Shown here piece by piece: positions 14,824-22,925 of a stretch of DNA of 27,422 bases. The translations under genes were made by a program, and so were the position numbers. The notes beneath the pieces are model-generated. The model was given only the letters and a program-made list of their open reading frames with translations, did no database searches and was not told the DNA's origin. The DNA comes from CAVSWT01 sp963731745 (GTDB lineage Bacteria; Bacteroidota; Ignavibacteria; Ignavibacteriales; Ignavibacteriaceae), in the NCBI GenBank assembly GCA_963731745.1, contig CAVSWT010000020.1, positions 1-27,422 on the forward strand. Reading direction: 5' to 3'. The number at the start of each line of letters is the position of its first letter. The stretch's first letter is position 1.

Positions 14824-15929
14824 CTTATTTTGAATGACGCTAAACTTGCAATTGCAAGTATTATTGTGATTATATAAAAACGAATAACAATTTTAGGCTC
14901 GGGCCATCCTACCATTTCAAAATGGTGGTGAATTGGAGCCATTTTAAAAACTCTGCGGCCTTCTCCGTATTTCTTTTTTGTGTATTTGAAATAAACCCTC
15001 TGAATTATAACCGAAACAGTTTCCATAAAAAAAACACCACCCAAAAGTGGAATAAGTAATTCTTTTTTTATTAAGACGGCTAATACTCCAAACGCACCAC
15101 CTAGAGCTAAGGAGCCTGTATCGCCCATAAACACTTGTGCCGGATAAAAATTGAACCATAAAAATCCAAGTGATGCGCCGATTAAAGCGGCAACAAAAAC
15201 TGTTAATTCTCCTGAGCCCGGTAAATAAATTATGTTCAAGTAATCGGCAAAAATGGCATTGCCGCTGACGTAACTTAAAATTGCCAATGTAAGCATCACA
15301 ATTGTTGTTATACCAATTGCAAGCCCATCTAAACCGTCCGTAAGATTTACGGCGTTTGAAGTTGCAGTAATTATGAATACAACAACTGGGATATACATGT
15401 AAGAAAAATCAAAATTCACATCCTTTAAGAAAGGAACAGTTGTTACAGAATTAAATCCGGCAAACTGCGGTGAAAAATAAATTACTGATCCAACTACCAA
15501 TCCAACAAAAATTTGTCCCAATAATTTATATCTGGCAATCAATCCATTCGGTAATTTTTTAACAACCTTTAAATAATCATCTAAAAAACCGACCAAGCTT
15601 AAAGATATAGTTCCAAATAAAATTAGAATTATATAAATACTTTTTATATCACCCCAAATTAAAACCGGTACAACAACTGAGAGTATCACGATTATTCCGC
15701 CCATTGTTGGCGTGCCTGCCTTTGACCAATGGAACTTCGGGCCGTCAGCTTTTTTTGCTTCACCAATTTGTTTCTTTTGTAAATATGCAATTATTTTTGG
15801 ACCTAGATATATTGATAAGAACAATCCAGAAATAGCTGCAAGCGCAGAACGAAATGTTAAAAAACGGAATACATCAAATCCAGGCGGATTAAAAGTTTTA
15901 TTTATATAATCAAAAAAATAATAGAGCAT
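14820..15929 (-). CDS. mraY: Phospho-N-acetylmuramoyl-pentapeptide transferase MraY
   Basis: A ten-helix membrane enzyme that transfers phospho-MurNAc-pentapeptide to undecaprenyl phosphate, making lipid I. The 369 residues contain KKADGPKFHWSKAGTPTMGG (59-78), the aspartate pair FLDDYLK (Asp117, Asp118) and NAVNLTDGLDGLA (192-203). MGDTGSLALGG follows with Asp270, and the HHHFE box has His334-336. Length is normal for the Bacteroidota-type enzyme. The ATG directly follows the murF stop. Confidence 0.97.
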   Translation of the reverse strand: MLYYFFDYINKTFNPPGFDVFRFLTFRSALAAISGLFLSIYLGPKIIAYLQKKQIGEAKKADGPKFHWSKAGTPTMGGIIVILSVVVPVLIWGDIKSIYIILILFGTISLSLVGFLDDYLKVVKKLPNGLIARYKLLGQIFVGLVVGSVIYFSPQFAGFNSVTTVPFLKDVNFDFSYMYIPVVVFIITATSNAVNLTDGLDGLAIGITTIVMLTLAILSYVSGNAIFADYLNIIYLPGSGELTVFVAALIGASLGFLWFNFYPAQVFMGDTGSLALGGAFGVLAVLIKKELLIPLLGGVFFMETVSVIIQRVYFKYTKKKYGEGRRVFKMAPIHHHFEMVGWPEPKIVIRFYIITIILAIASLASFKIR

Positions 15930-17323
15930 TTAGTCTTTTTGTTTTTTTTCAATGACATTTACGAATTCTTCCATCTTCATTCCGCGAGATCCTTTCACAA
16001 GGACAACTGAATCTTTAAAATCTGTTTTATTGATTACTGATTTTAATTCATCTCTATTTTCAAAATGTGAAGAATTAATTTTTATTTTTTTTAATTCTGC
16101 AGCTAAATATTTCATTCTACTTCCAAGAAGAAAGACTACATCAATTTTATTTTTCTTTATTACTGCAGCCATATTTTTATGTAATTTTACTTCTTCATCA
16201 CCCAGTTCAAACATATCGCCAAGAATAACAATTTTCTTTTTAATTGATTTTATTTTTGACAACAGTGAAATTGAATATTTCATCGATTCAGGATTAGCAT
16301 TGTAAGTATCATCAATTAAAAGAAAGTCTTTAAATCTTTTTAACATTCAGTCTTTTCTCTACAGACTTAATCTTGTTCAGTCCTGATAAAATTTCGTCTT
16401 TGCTCAAACCTAGCTTAATTGCCACTGCTGCAGAAGCAAGAAAATTTTTTGCATTCTGTTCACCGTATAATGGAAACTCTGTTTCTAATTTTTTGTTTTT
16501 ATATTTAATATTAATAATCGGCTTTCCATCATCGGTATAATTTATTATTTCACCTTTGAAATCTGATTCATTTTTAAATCCATACGTAATTTTTTTTGCA
16601 TAATCCTTGGCAACATTTTTTAATAGAGGATCATCATTATTAATAAATAGAATTCCATTGTTTGAAATGGTTGATTCAAGTAATGCTTTCTTTTCATTTA
16701 AAACACCTTTTTTATTTTTTAGATATTCTAAATGTGAATTGCCGATATTAGTAATCAATGCATAATCAGGAAAGGCTATATCAGCAGTATATTTTATCTC
16801 ACCAAAATGATTTGTTCCAAGCTCTGCAACTAAAAAATCATATGAATTATTTGTGCTGAAAATTGTTAGAGGCACTCCAATATGATTATTATTATTAGCC
16901 ATAGTTTTATTTACAGAAAATTTTTCGTTTAATAATGTTGCTAAAATTTCTTTAGTTGAAGTTTTACCAGCACTGCCTGTAATTCCAATAATTTTTGTGG
17001 TCAACTTATTTCTCCATGCTTTAGCAATGTCTCCAAGTGCTTTAGTTGTATCTTTAACACAAATCAAAGGAACTTTTAAATCATCGAAATCAGATATTTT
17101 AGTTTCATTTATTACAACTGCAATTGCTCCGTTTTTAACTGCGGCATTTACAAAATTATGTCCGTCGAATTTTTCTCCTTCAATGGCAATGAAAGAGAGA
17201 ATCAGCAGGAACATTTCTTGAATCAATAGTTACAGCTTTTATTGTTTTAAAATTATCAGGATTAAAAATTTCAGCATTTGGTATATTAAAAATATCTTCA
17301 ATCGATAAAGAATTTTTTTTCAT
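15930..17323 (-). pseudogene. murF: UDP-MurNAc-tripeptide-D-alanyl-D-alanine ligase MurF, interrupted by two +1 frameshifts
   Basis: MurF adds D-Ala-D-Ala to the UDP-MurNAc tripeptide. The ATG at 17321-17323 overlaps the murE stop (ATGA) and encodes MKKNSLSIEDIFNIPNAEIF. The frame breaks after DSRNVPADSLF, where one T is extra (17192-17194 on the plus-strand A-run), and resumes with IAIEGEKFDGHNF. The ATP loop GSAGKTSTK and NNNNHIGVPLTIF follow. A second break lies at the five-base run 16337-16341: removing one base joins EKRLNVK to RFKDFLLIDDTYNANP. The corrected protein is 463 residues, a normal MurF. Both errors are single-base gains in homopolymers. Since murF is essential, sequence error is more likely than true inactivation. 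Intact neighbours on both sides support this. Confidence 0.93.
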
Positions 17324-18783
17324 AAATATTTTAGCGCAATTTCCTTATCTGAAAAATGATGTCGTAATCCGTTTATTTCTTGATAATCTTCATGTCCTTT
17401 ACCAGCTACCAAAATAACAGCATAATCTTCCGATTTTTGAATGGCAGTTTTAATAGCTTCTTCTCTATTTTCAATAACTTCATAATTATTTTTTTTAAGT
17501 CCGGTTTTAATATCATTAATTATTTCAAATGGATCTTCGTTCCGGGGATTATCAGAAGTAATGAAGACTTTATCACTTAAGTCCGATGCAATCTTTCCCA
17601 TAATTGGCCGTTTAGTTTTATCGCGGTTGCCTCCGCAGCCGAAAACTGTATAAATTGGAAATTTATTTTTAACAATCTTGTGAACTGCCTGCAATGCTTT
17701 TTCAAGGCTATCTGATGTATGTGAATAATCGACAATTACTTTTTTATTACCCTTTCCAACTACTTCAAATCTGCCGGGAACTTGCTTTGTTGTTTTGATT
17801 CCTTCAACCGCCAAATTAAAATCAATTCCAAATAAAACAGTAGTTGCGATTGCAGCACTCGCATTATACGCATTGAATTCACCAACCAGCGACGTTGAAA
17901 CATTATAAGAATTATTTTTATGGGTGAGTTTGAAGTTAGTACCGCTCAAATCATAGCTAACGTCACTAATAATAAAATCTGCATTTGATGCCATGCCATA
18001 CGAATGAAAACGCGCCTTTGAGTCCTCAAGAAGGCGTGTGCTATTGCTGTCATCCGAGTTATAAACACCAAATGCAGAAACACCAAGATTATCAAATAAT
18101 ATTTTTTTTGCTTTTAAGTAAGATTCAAAATCATTGTGAAAATCAAGATGATCTGAAGTTATGTTAGTAAAAACACCTGCGCTAAAACTTAAATTCCTTA
18201 CCCTGTTCAATACTAAGGAATGAGATGAGACTTCCATTATTGCGTACTTGCATCCTTGTAAAAGCATATTATAGAAAAATGCATTTAAATCATTGGACTC
18301 AGGTGTAGTTAAAGAAGATTTGATTTCTTTATCACCAATAAAATTTGAAATCGTTCCAACCAAACCCGTCTTGGCACCTGAGTGCTCTAAAATATTTTTT
18401 ATATAATAAGTAGTGGTTGTTTTTCCATTTGTACCAGTAATTCCAATAAGTTTTAATTTTTTAGATGGTTCTTTATAAAAACAATTTGATATTTCAGCAA
18501 GAGCTGCTCTGCTATTTTGAACTAATATTTTCGCTGCTTTGTTATGAATAATTATTTCATCAGGAATAGCATTCTCATCTTCAATTACAACAGCAATCGC
18601 ACCTTTATTTAAGGCCTGCAAAATATATTTATGTCCGTCAGTATTAAAACCTTTAATAGCTACGAAGACAGAGTTCTTTTCAACTTTTCTTGAATCATAA
18701 ACAATGTTTGCGACATCCTGCCTTTGCACTTCGCCGGTTACATTTATCACATTAACACTATTTAAAAGTTCAGTTAATTCCAC
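17320..18783 (-). CDS. murE: UDP-MurNAc-L-Ala-D-Glu:meso-diaminopimelate ligase MurE
   Basis: This cytoplasmic ligase adds the third stem-peptide residue. The 487 residues contain the N-terminal DSRKVEKNSVFVAIKG block, the ATP loop GTNGKTTTT (117-125), TTPESNDL (159-166), EVSSHSL (184-190) and SDHLDFHNDFESYLKAKKIL (210-229), which carries the lysine expected to be carbamylated. DNPRNEDP at 411-418 is the DNPR motif of meso-diaminopimelate-adding enzymes. This predicts DAP-type peptidoglycan. The start overlaps the last base of ftsI by one base; the stop overlaps murF in an ATGA. Confidence 0.97.
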   Translation of the reverse strand: MELTELLNSVNVINVTGEVQRQDVANIVYDSRKVEKNSVFVAIKGFNTDGHKYILQALNKGAIAVVIEDENAIPDEIIIHNKAAKILVQNSRAALAEISNCFYKEPSKKLKLIGITGTNGKTTTTYYIKNILEHSGAKTGLVGTISNFIGDKEIKSSLTTPESNDLNAFFYNMLLQGCKYAIMEVSSHSLVLNRVRNLSFSAGVFTNITSDHLDFHNDFESYLKAKKILFDNLGVSAFGVYNSDDSNSTRLLEDSKARFHSYGMASNADFIISDVSYDLSGTNFKLTHKNNSYNVSTSLVGEFNAYNASAAIATTVLFGIDFNLAVEGIKTTKQVPGRFEVVGKGNKKVIVDYSHTSDSLEKALQAVHKIVKNKFPIYTVFGCGGNRDKTKRPIMGKIASDLSDKVFITSDNPRNEDPFEIINDIKTGLKKNNYEVIENREEAIKTAIQKSEDYAVILVAGKGHEDYQEINGLRHHFSDKEIALKYL

Positions 18784-20789
18784 TAATAAATTTTCGCTCC
18801 AACATTATTATTTTCACAAGTTAAAATACAAATCTGGCTTCTATCAATTTTATTACCCGGATTGACCGTTTGTGAAATTACTTTTCCGGAACCTTTTACT
18901 TTATAGGTAATTCCAAGTTTAGTTAGTATATGTATCGCATCTCTTAGAGAATAATTTGAAAGATCAGGCATAACATTAGGATTTTTCAAATCATTACGAT
19001 TTATCTTTTTGGTCATTTCATTGTCTGCATGAATTACATTAATAGTTGTCTTCTTCTCATAATTTTTCAAGTCAACAGTTTTATACTCAAAGTTCTCATC
19101 TTTATAATCTTTAATTTGATCTTGAAATAAATCAGGATCTGAATTGATAATTCTTTCAGAAATATTCTTAAATATAGGTGCCGCAACTGAGCCGCCATAT
19201 TTGCCGATTTTAGGAGAATTGACAAGCACAAAACAAAGTATTTGAGGTTTATCAACTGGAAAAAATCCAATGAAAGAGGAGTTATATTCTGATTTAGAAT
19301 AATGCCCGTTAATTAATTTTTGAGATGTTCCCGTTTTTCCACCGACACTTATAAAATTTAGTTTTGCATTTTTACCGGTTCCATTTTCCACAACACCAAC
19401 CATCATCTTTTTAATTTTATTTGAAGTCTGTTTGGAAATTACTCTTCTTATTTCCTTAGGTGTTATGTGACTTTTTTCTTCACCGCCTGCACTTTCAATT
19501 TTTTTAATAAGTTTAGGTTGATACAAAACTCCGCCATTTATTAATGCACAATAAGCTGCAGTAATTTGGAGCGGCGTAACAGAAAGCTCATATCCGTAAG
19601 ACATAAATGCTTTTGTTAATGATCCCCAATTGTTTGGTTTTTTCAAAGTGCCTTTAGCTTCTCCAGGCAGATTCACGGCAGAGAAATTTCCAAATCCGAA
19701 TCCACGAAGGTATTTATAAAAAGTATTGTCATTTAGTCTTTGGGATAACTTTGCCATTCCAATATTACTTGACTGTTCTAAAATTCCATCTACAGTCAAA
19801 TATGCATGCTGATGAGTATCAGATATATAAACTGACTTGAATTTGTATCTTCCGTTTTCCACATTCAACAGTTCAGATTCTTTACATAAATTATTATCAA
19901 GCAGAATAGACATACTGATAGATTTAAAAGTCGAGCCAGGCTCATATGTGTCGGTTATTGCTCTGTCTCTTCTTTCAGCATCGCTATACTTCCAATACTC
20001 GTTAGGGTCATAATCTCCTATACTTGCAAGCGCAAAAATTTCCCCGTCATTTGGATTCATTATTATGCCAATAGCCGAAGTTCCGCCAAATTCATTTAAA
20101 CCATTTTGCAGTTCATCTTCCAAAATAGATTGATAAGATCGGCTGATAGTTAAATAAATATTATCACCAGCTACCGCGGATTTTGTTTCTTTTTCAGAAA
20201 CTGTAATCATATCCCCGATGGCATCTCTTTCAATCAAACGAGTTCCATCTTCACCAGTTAAAACACTGTCGAAACTTCTTTCAATACCATTCACACCCTG
20301 CAAATCATTATTTACATATCCAAGTAAATGTGATGCAAGCTGATCGTAATAGTAAACCCGGGTTGGTTCTTCACGATAAAATAGGCCGGCTATTTTGTAA
20401 TCTTTTAACTGCAAGGCTTTCTCACTCGGAGCTTTTTTTTCAATGCAAATTGTTTTTCCCTTTTTTTTCAATAAAGCTGAGTAATAGGATTGAGGTTTAT
20501 TAAACACCGCAGAAAACTTTTTCTCAACTGCAGCCTTTCCCTCTTTTGAAATCATGCGGAGATCAACATAAAAAGAAATATCATTTCTATTATACGCCAG
20601 CAAAACATTATTTCGATCATAGATTAAGCCCCTATCAGCTTTAATCTTTTCAACTTTTGTCTGCTGCTGTTCAGCGTAAAATTTTAATTCATCACTTCTG
20701 AAAATTTGAATGTCAACCAGGTTTGCAACTATTGCAGCGCAAAAAATAAAAATGAAAATTATAATAATAATTGCACGCGAATTATTCAT
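18783..20789 (-). CDS. ftsI: FtsI-type class B penicillin-binding protein with C-terminal PASTA domain
   Basis: A septal transpeptidase. From ATG 20787-20789 it has 668 residues (the TTG at 20801 would add four). There is one TM helix at about 6-26. The PBP dimerisation domain has KADRGLIYDRNN and LGYVNNDLQGVNGIE. The transpeptidase domain has active-site STFK (Ser286), SSN (340-342) and KTG (485-487), and one PASTA module covers about 604-661 (MPDLSNYSLRDAIHILTKLG). FtsI with one PASTA domain is common in FCB-group and Gram-positive lineages. The start overlaps the end of ftsL by eight bases, and AGGA precedes it closely. Confidence 0.95.
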   Translation of the reverse strand: MNNSRAIIIIIFIFIFCAAIVANLVDIQIFRSDELKFYAEQQQTKVEKIKADRGLIYDRNNVLLAYNRNDISFYVDLRMISKEGKAAVEKKFSAVFNKPQSYYSALLKKKGKTICIEKKAPSEKALQLKDYKIAGLFYREEPTRVYYYDQLASHLLGYVNNDLQGVNGIERSFDSVLTGEDGTRLIERDAIGDMITVSEKETKSAVAGDNIYLTISRSYQSILEDELQNGLNEFGGTSAIGIIMNPNDGEIFALASIGDYDPNEYWKYSDAERRDRAITDTYEPGSTFKSISMSILLDNNLCKESELLNVENGRYKFKSVYISDTHQHAYLTVDGILEQSSNIGMAKLSQRLNDNTFYKYLRGFGFGNFSAVNLPGEAKGTLKKPNNWGSLTKAFMSYGYELSVTPLQITAAYCALINGGVLYQPKLIKKIESAGGEEKSHITPKEIRRVISKQTSNKIKKMMVGVVENGTGKNAKLNFISVGGKTGTSQKLINGHYSKSEYNSSFIGFFPVDKPQILCFVLVNSPKIGKYGGSVAAPIFKNISERIINSDPDLFQDQIKDYKDENFEYKTVDLKNYEKKTTINVIHADNEMTKKINRNDLKNPNVMPDLSNYSLRDAIHILTKLGITYKVKGSGKVISQTVNPGNKIDRSQICILTCENNNVGAKIY

Positions 20790-21111
20790 ATTTCCTGTCA
20801 ATATTCTCTGATATTTCCTGAATTCTTTCTTTACTTACATCAATTTTAATTGATGGACTGTTTTGCTTAATCATTCCTAAATCATTTTTTGCTATTTCAA
20901 CTATTCTATCTTCAGCAGTATAGAATTGATATTCTGCTATCAAACTTACCCGAGTATTATTTTTTGCGTTCAATTTTTCTTCGGCTAATACTTTTTGTTT
21001 GGTCATTACCTCACATTTCAATTTAATACTCACATATCCGAGCATCAAAACAGCTACTGTAATTAAAAAGAAAACTACAATCGCAATTAGAGGTTTGGAA
21101 CTTTTTTTCAT
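20782..21111 (-). CDS. ftsL: FtsL-like divisome protein
   Basis: The 109 residues have the FtsL layout: a short basic cytoplasmic tail (KKSSK), one TM helix (about 8-29) and a charged helical region with coiled-coil character (about 32-62). The end motif AEDRIVEIAKNDLGMIKQ resembles the conserved FtsL/FtsB tail. Primary sequence is poorly conserved in this family, so position between rsmH and ftsI carries much of the call. It overlaps rsmH by ATGA. FtsL acts with FtsQ and FtsB to activate FtsW-FtsI; no ftsB is seen here. Confidence 0.82.
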   Translation of the reverse strand: MKKSSKPLIAIVVFFLITVAVLMLGYVSIKLKCEVMTKQKVLAEEKLNAKNNTRVSLIAEYQFYTAEDRIVEIAKNDLGMIKQNSPSIKIDVSKERIQEISENIDRKYE

Positions 21112-22055
21112 ACTCTTTCTGCTGCTCTAAGTTTGGCACTGCGCGCACGGATGTTATTTTCAATTTCCCCAGGCGATGGAGTAACAGGTTTCCTGGTCAA
21201 TATTTTTAATCGCTTTTCTTTATCACATTTACAAACCGGGTATTCTTTCGGACAGATACAATCCAAAGTTTCGTATTTAAATTGTTCTTTTACAATTCTG
21301 TCTTCTAAAGAATGATAAGAAAGAATTACGATTCTTCCTCCCGGCTTTAATAGTGATACGGATTTTTCTAAAAATAATTTTAATACATTTAATTCGTCAT
21401 TTACATATATACGAAGCGCCTGAAATACTCTTGATAAAGTTTTTGTTTGATATTTTCTAGGCGTTAAATCAATAATTATATTGCCTAACTCGGTAGTTGT
21501 TTCAATTTTTTTTTGCGCTCTTAAAAGACAAATTCGTTTAGCAATTTTCCTGGAATTTTTTTCTTCACCATACTTGTAAATTATGTTCGCAATATCTTCT
21601 TCAGAATAAGAATTAATAATATCTGCTGCACTTACAACTTTTGATTTATCCATCCTCAAATCTAACTTCGCTTCATTTCTATAAGTAAAGCCTGACTCTG
21701 CATTATCAAGCTGAAAAGATGAAACTCCTAGATCTGCAAAAATACCGTCAAAGAACTTACCTTGCTGTGATTGAATGTTTAAAGATTCAATTTTAGCAAT
21801 GATATCTATTTCAGAAAAATTATAATTATAAAGTTTTACTCTCTTGTCGTTTGCAAAATTTTTTTTTGAATAATTAAAAGCATCGCTGTCAACATCAGTA
21901 GCAATAAGAACAGCATCATCATTTAAGCTTTTTAATATACCAGTTGAATGGCCTCCAAATCCAAGCGTTCCGTCGAAATAGATTCCGGATTTATTCGTAA
22001 TTAAATATTCTAAACTTTCATTAATCAGAACAGGTATATGATGTACATCAGGCAT
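21108..22055 (-). CDS. rsmH: 16S rRNA (cytosine(1402)-N(4))-methyltransferase RsmH (MraW)
   Basis: This enzyme methylates N4 of C1402 in the 16S rRNA decoding region using S-adenosylmethionine. The 315 residues contain HHIPVLINESLEYL, the SAM-binding DGTLGFGGHS (28-37; L replaces the usual F), ATDVDSDAF (52-60) and ADLGVSSFQLD (107-117). Later blocks are RVFQALRIYVNDEL, PGGRIVILSYHSLEDRIVK and the C-terminal KPVTPS segment, with a Cys-rich CICPKEYPVCKC insertion typical of the family. mraZ ends 4 bases upstream. The rsmH position right after mraZ is conserved across bacteria. Confidence 0.97.
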   Translation of the reverse strand: MPDVHHIPVLINESLEYLITNKSGIYFDGTLGFGGHSTGILKSLNDDAVLIATDVDSDAFNYSKKNFANDKRVKLYNYNFSEIDIIAKIESLNIQSQQGKFFDGIFADLGVSSFQLDNAESGFTYRNEAKLDLRMDKSKVVSAADIINSYSEEDIANIIYKYGEEKNSRKIAKRICLLRAQKKIETTTELGNIIIDLTPRKYQTKTLSRVFQALRIYVNDELNVLKLFLEKSVSLLKPGGRIVILSYHSLEDRIVKEQFKYETLDCICPKEYPVCKCDKEKRLKILTRKPVTPSPGEIENNIRARSAKLRAAERV

Positions 22056-22059
22056 TTAA

Positions 22060-22494
22060 CTAAGCCATAACTTTAGCTGCAATTGATTCATAAGTTTCAT
22101 CTGACTGCTTTAAATACTCTTCATAAACTTGAGGATTCCAAACTTCAATTTTTTTCAATGCACCTAAGATTAAAACTTCTTTATCTATTTTTGCGTACTC
22201 AATTAAATTCTGAGGAATTAATATCCGGGATTGGGCATCCAATGTATCGTCGGAAGCATGCTGCATAATCATTCTAATAAATTTAGCTTCCATAGGATTG
22301 AATGGATTTAACTTTAAAAGCTTTTCTTCAAATTGCTGCCATTGATCAAGCGGATATATATCTATGCATGCGGCAGTCCCCTGTGTCATTACAAAAGTGT
22401 CATTAGCTTCCGCCGTTACATGTTTGCGTAACTTTGCAGGAATACTAATTCTTCCTTTCGAATCGATGGAGTATGAAAACTGACCTTTAAACAA
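22060..22494 (-). CDS. mraZ: Transcriptional regulator MraZ
   Basis: A 144-residue protein with the two AbrB-like MraZ half-domains: DSKGRISIPAKLR (11-23) and DAQSRILIPQNLIEYA (86-101). The conserved Asp and Arg of each DxxxR motif are present (Asp11/Arg15, Asp86/Arg90). MraZ forms a ring-shaped oligomer that binds repeated TGGG-type boxes and controls its own dcw operon. The start is TTG (22492-22494), with GAGG 8 bases upstream, and begins at the conserved MFKG. First gene of the cluster, with a matching operator upstream. Confidence 0.96.
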   Translation of the reverse strand: MFKGQFSYSIDSKGRISIPAKLRKHVTAEANDTFVMTQGTAACIDIYPLDQWQQFEEKLLKLNPFNPMEAKFIRMIMQHASDDTLDAQSRILIPQNLIEYAKIDKEVLILGALKKIEVWNPQVYEEYLKQSDETYESIAAKVMA

Positions 22495-22519
22495 TAATTT
22501 TTCCTCAATTGGTATTTTT

Positions 22520-22544
22520 CACCACAATTACCCACTGCTCCCCA
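22520..22544 (-). promoter_or_regulatory. MraZ box: three TGGGN-type repeats at 10-bp spacing
   Basis: On the minus strand TGGGG (22540-22544), TGGGT (22530-22534) and TGGTG (22520-22524) lie exactly 10 bases apart, starting right at the candidate -10 and ending 25 bases before the mraZ TTG. Known MraZ operators consist of such TGGGN5 repeats, so this is the expected autoregulatory site. The third copy deviates by one base (TGGT). Confidence 0.82.
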
Positions 22545-22573
22545 AAATAATGGAAAAATTAAACGAAAGTCAA
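22544..22573 (-). promoter_or_regulatory. Candidate promoter of the dcw cluster
   Basis: TTGACT (22568-22573, five of six to TTGACA), an 18-base spacer, then TATTTT (22544-22549, four of six). The first MraZ repeat begins at the last base of the -10, so bound MraZ would cover the start site. It is the only clear promoter found upstream of the roughly 16.5-kb tightly packed gene run. Confidence 0.6.
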
Positions 22574-22662
22574 GAAAAATTTTACTGTTTTATCATAAAT
22601 TTTTATTAAAGGAGTTATTTTTTATTTGGCGTGTTTGTACAATTTTGATTTAAAATGAAAAG

Positions 22663-22735
<73 letters not shown>

Positions 22736-22746
22736 TTTAAAATAAA

Positions 22747-22779
22747 AAATGGTAAACGTAAAAATATCATTTACCATTT
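22747..22779 (-). terminator. Hairpin with T-rich tail after the 31-residue ribosomal protein gene
   Basis: AAATGGTAAA (22770-22779 on the minus strand) pairs with TTTACCATTT (22747-22756) over 10 bp around a 13-base loop, followed by TTTATTTT. The stem is AT-rich. It ends 11 bases before the 5' end of tRNA-Thr, so if it terminates, the tRNA needs either read-through or a promoter that I cannot see. Confidence 0.5.
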
Positions 22780-22802
22780 AATCTTCAAAAGAAATAAAAA
22801 AA

Positions 22803-22898
22803 TTATCTAAGTTTTTTCTTATGTCTATTTTTCCTTAATCTTTTTTTCCTTTTGTGCGTAGACATTTTATGTCGTTTGCGTTTTTTTCCGCAAGGCAT
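22803..22898 (-). CDS. AURKAIP1/COX24-domain ribosomal small-subunit protein (bS22/mS38-like), 31 residues
   Basis: The minus strand from ATG 22896-22898 to TAA 22803-22805 gives 31 residues: MPCGKKRKRHKMSTHKRKKR followed by LRKNRHKKKLR. The HKMSTHKRKKRLR core is the AURKAIP1/COX24 motif shared by mitochondrial mS38 and tiny bacterial small-subunit proteins. About two thirds of residues are Lys, Arg or His, as in an rRNA-binding peptide. A perfect SD, AGGAGGT (22903-22909), precedes it. It sits 27 bases after the zinc-ribbon/TPR gene. Ribosome association is inferred from family resemblance. Confidence 0.85.
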   Translation of the reverse strand: MPCGKKRKRHKMSTHKRKKRLRKNRHKKKLR

Positions 22899-22925
22899 TG
22901 TTACCTCCTATTTACCTATTTTATT

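Noticed and set aside
16337..16341. Programmed frameshifting in murF
   Set aside because: No slippery heptamer with downstream structure is present, a second unrelated frameshift occurs in the same gene, and MurF is not known to use recoding.
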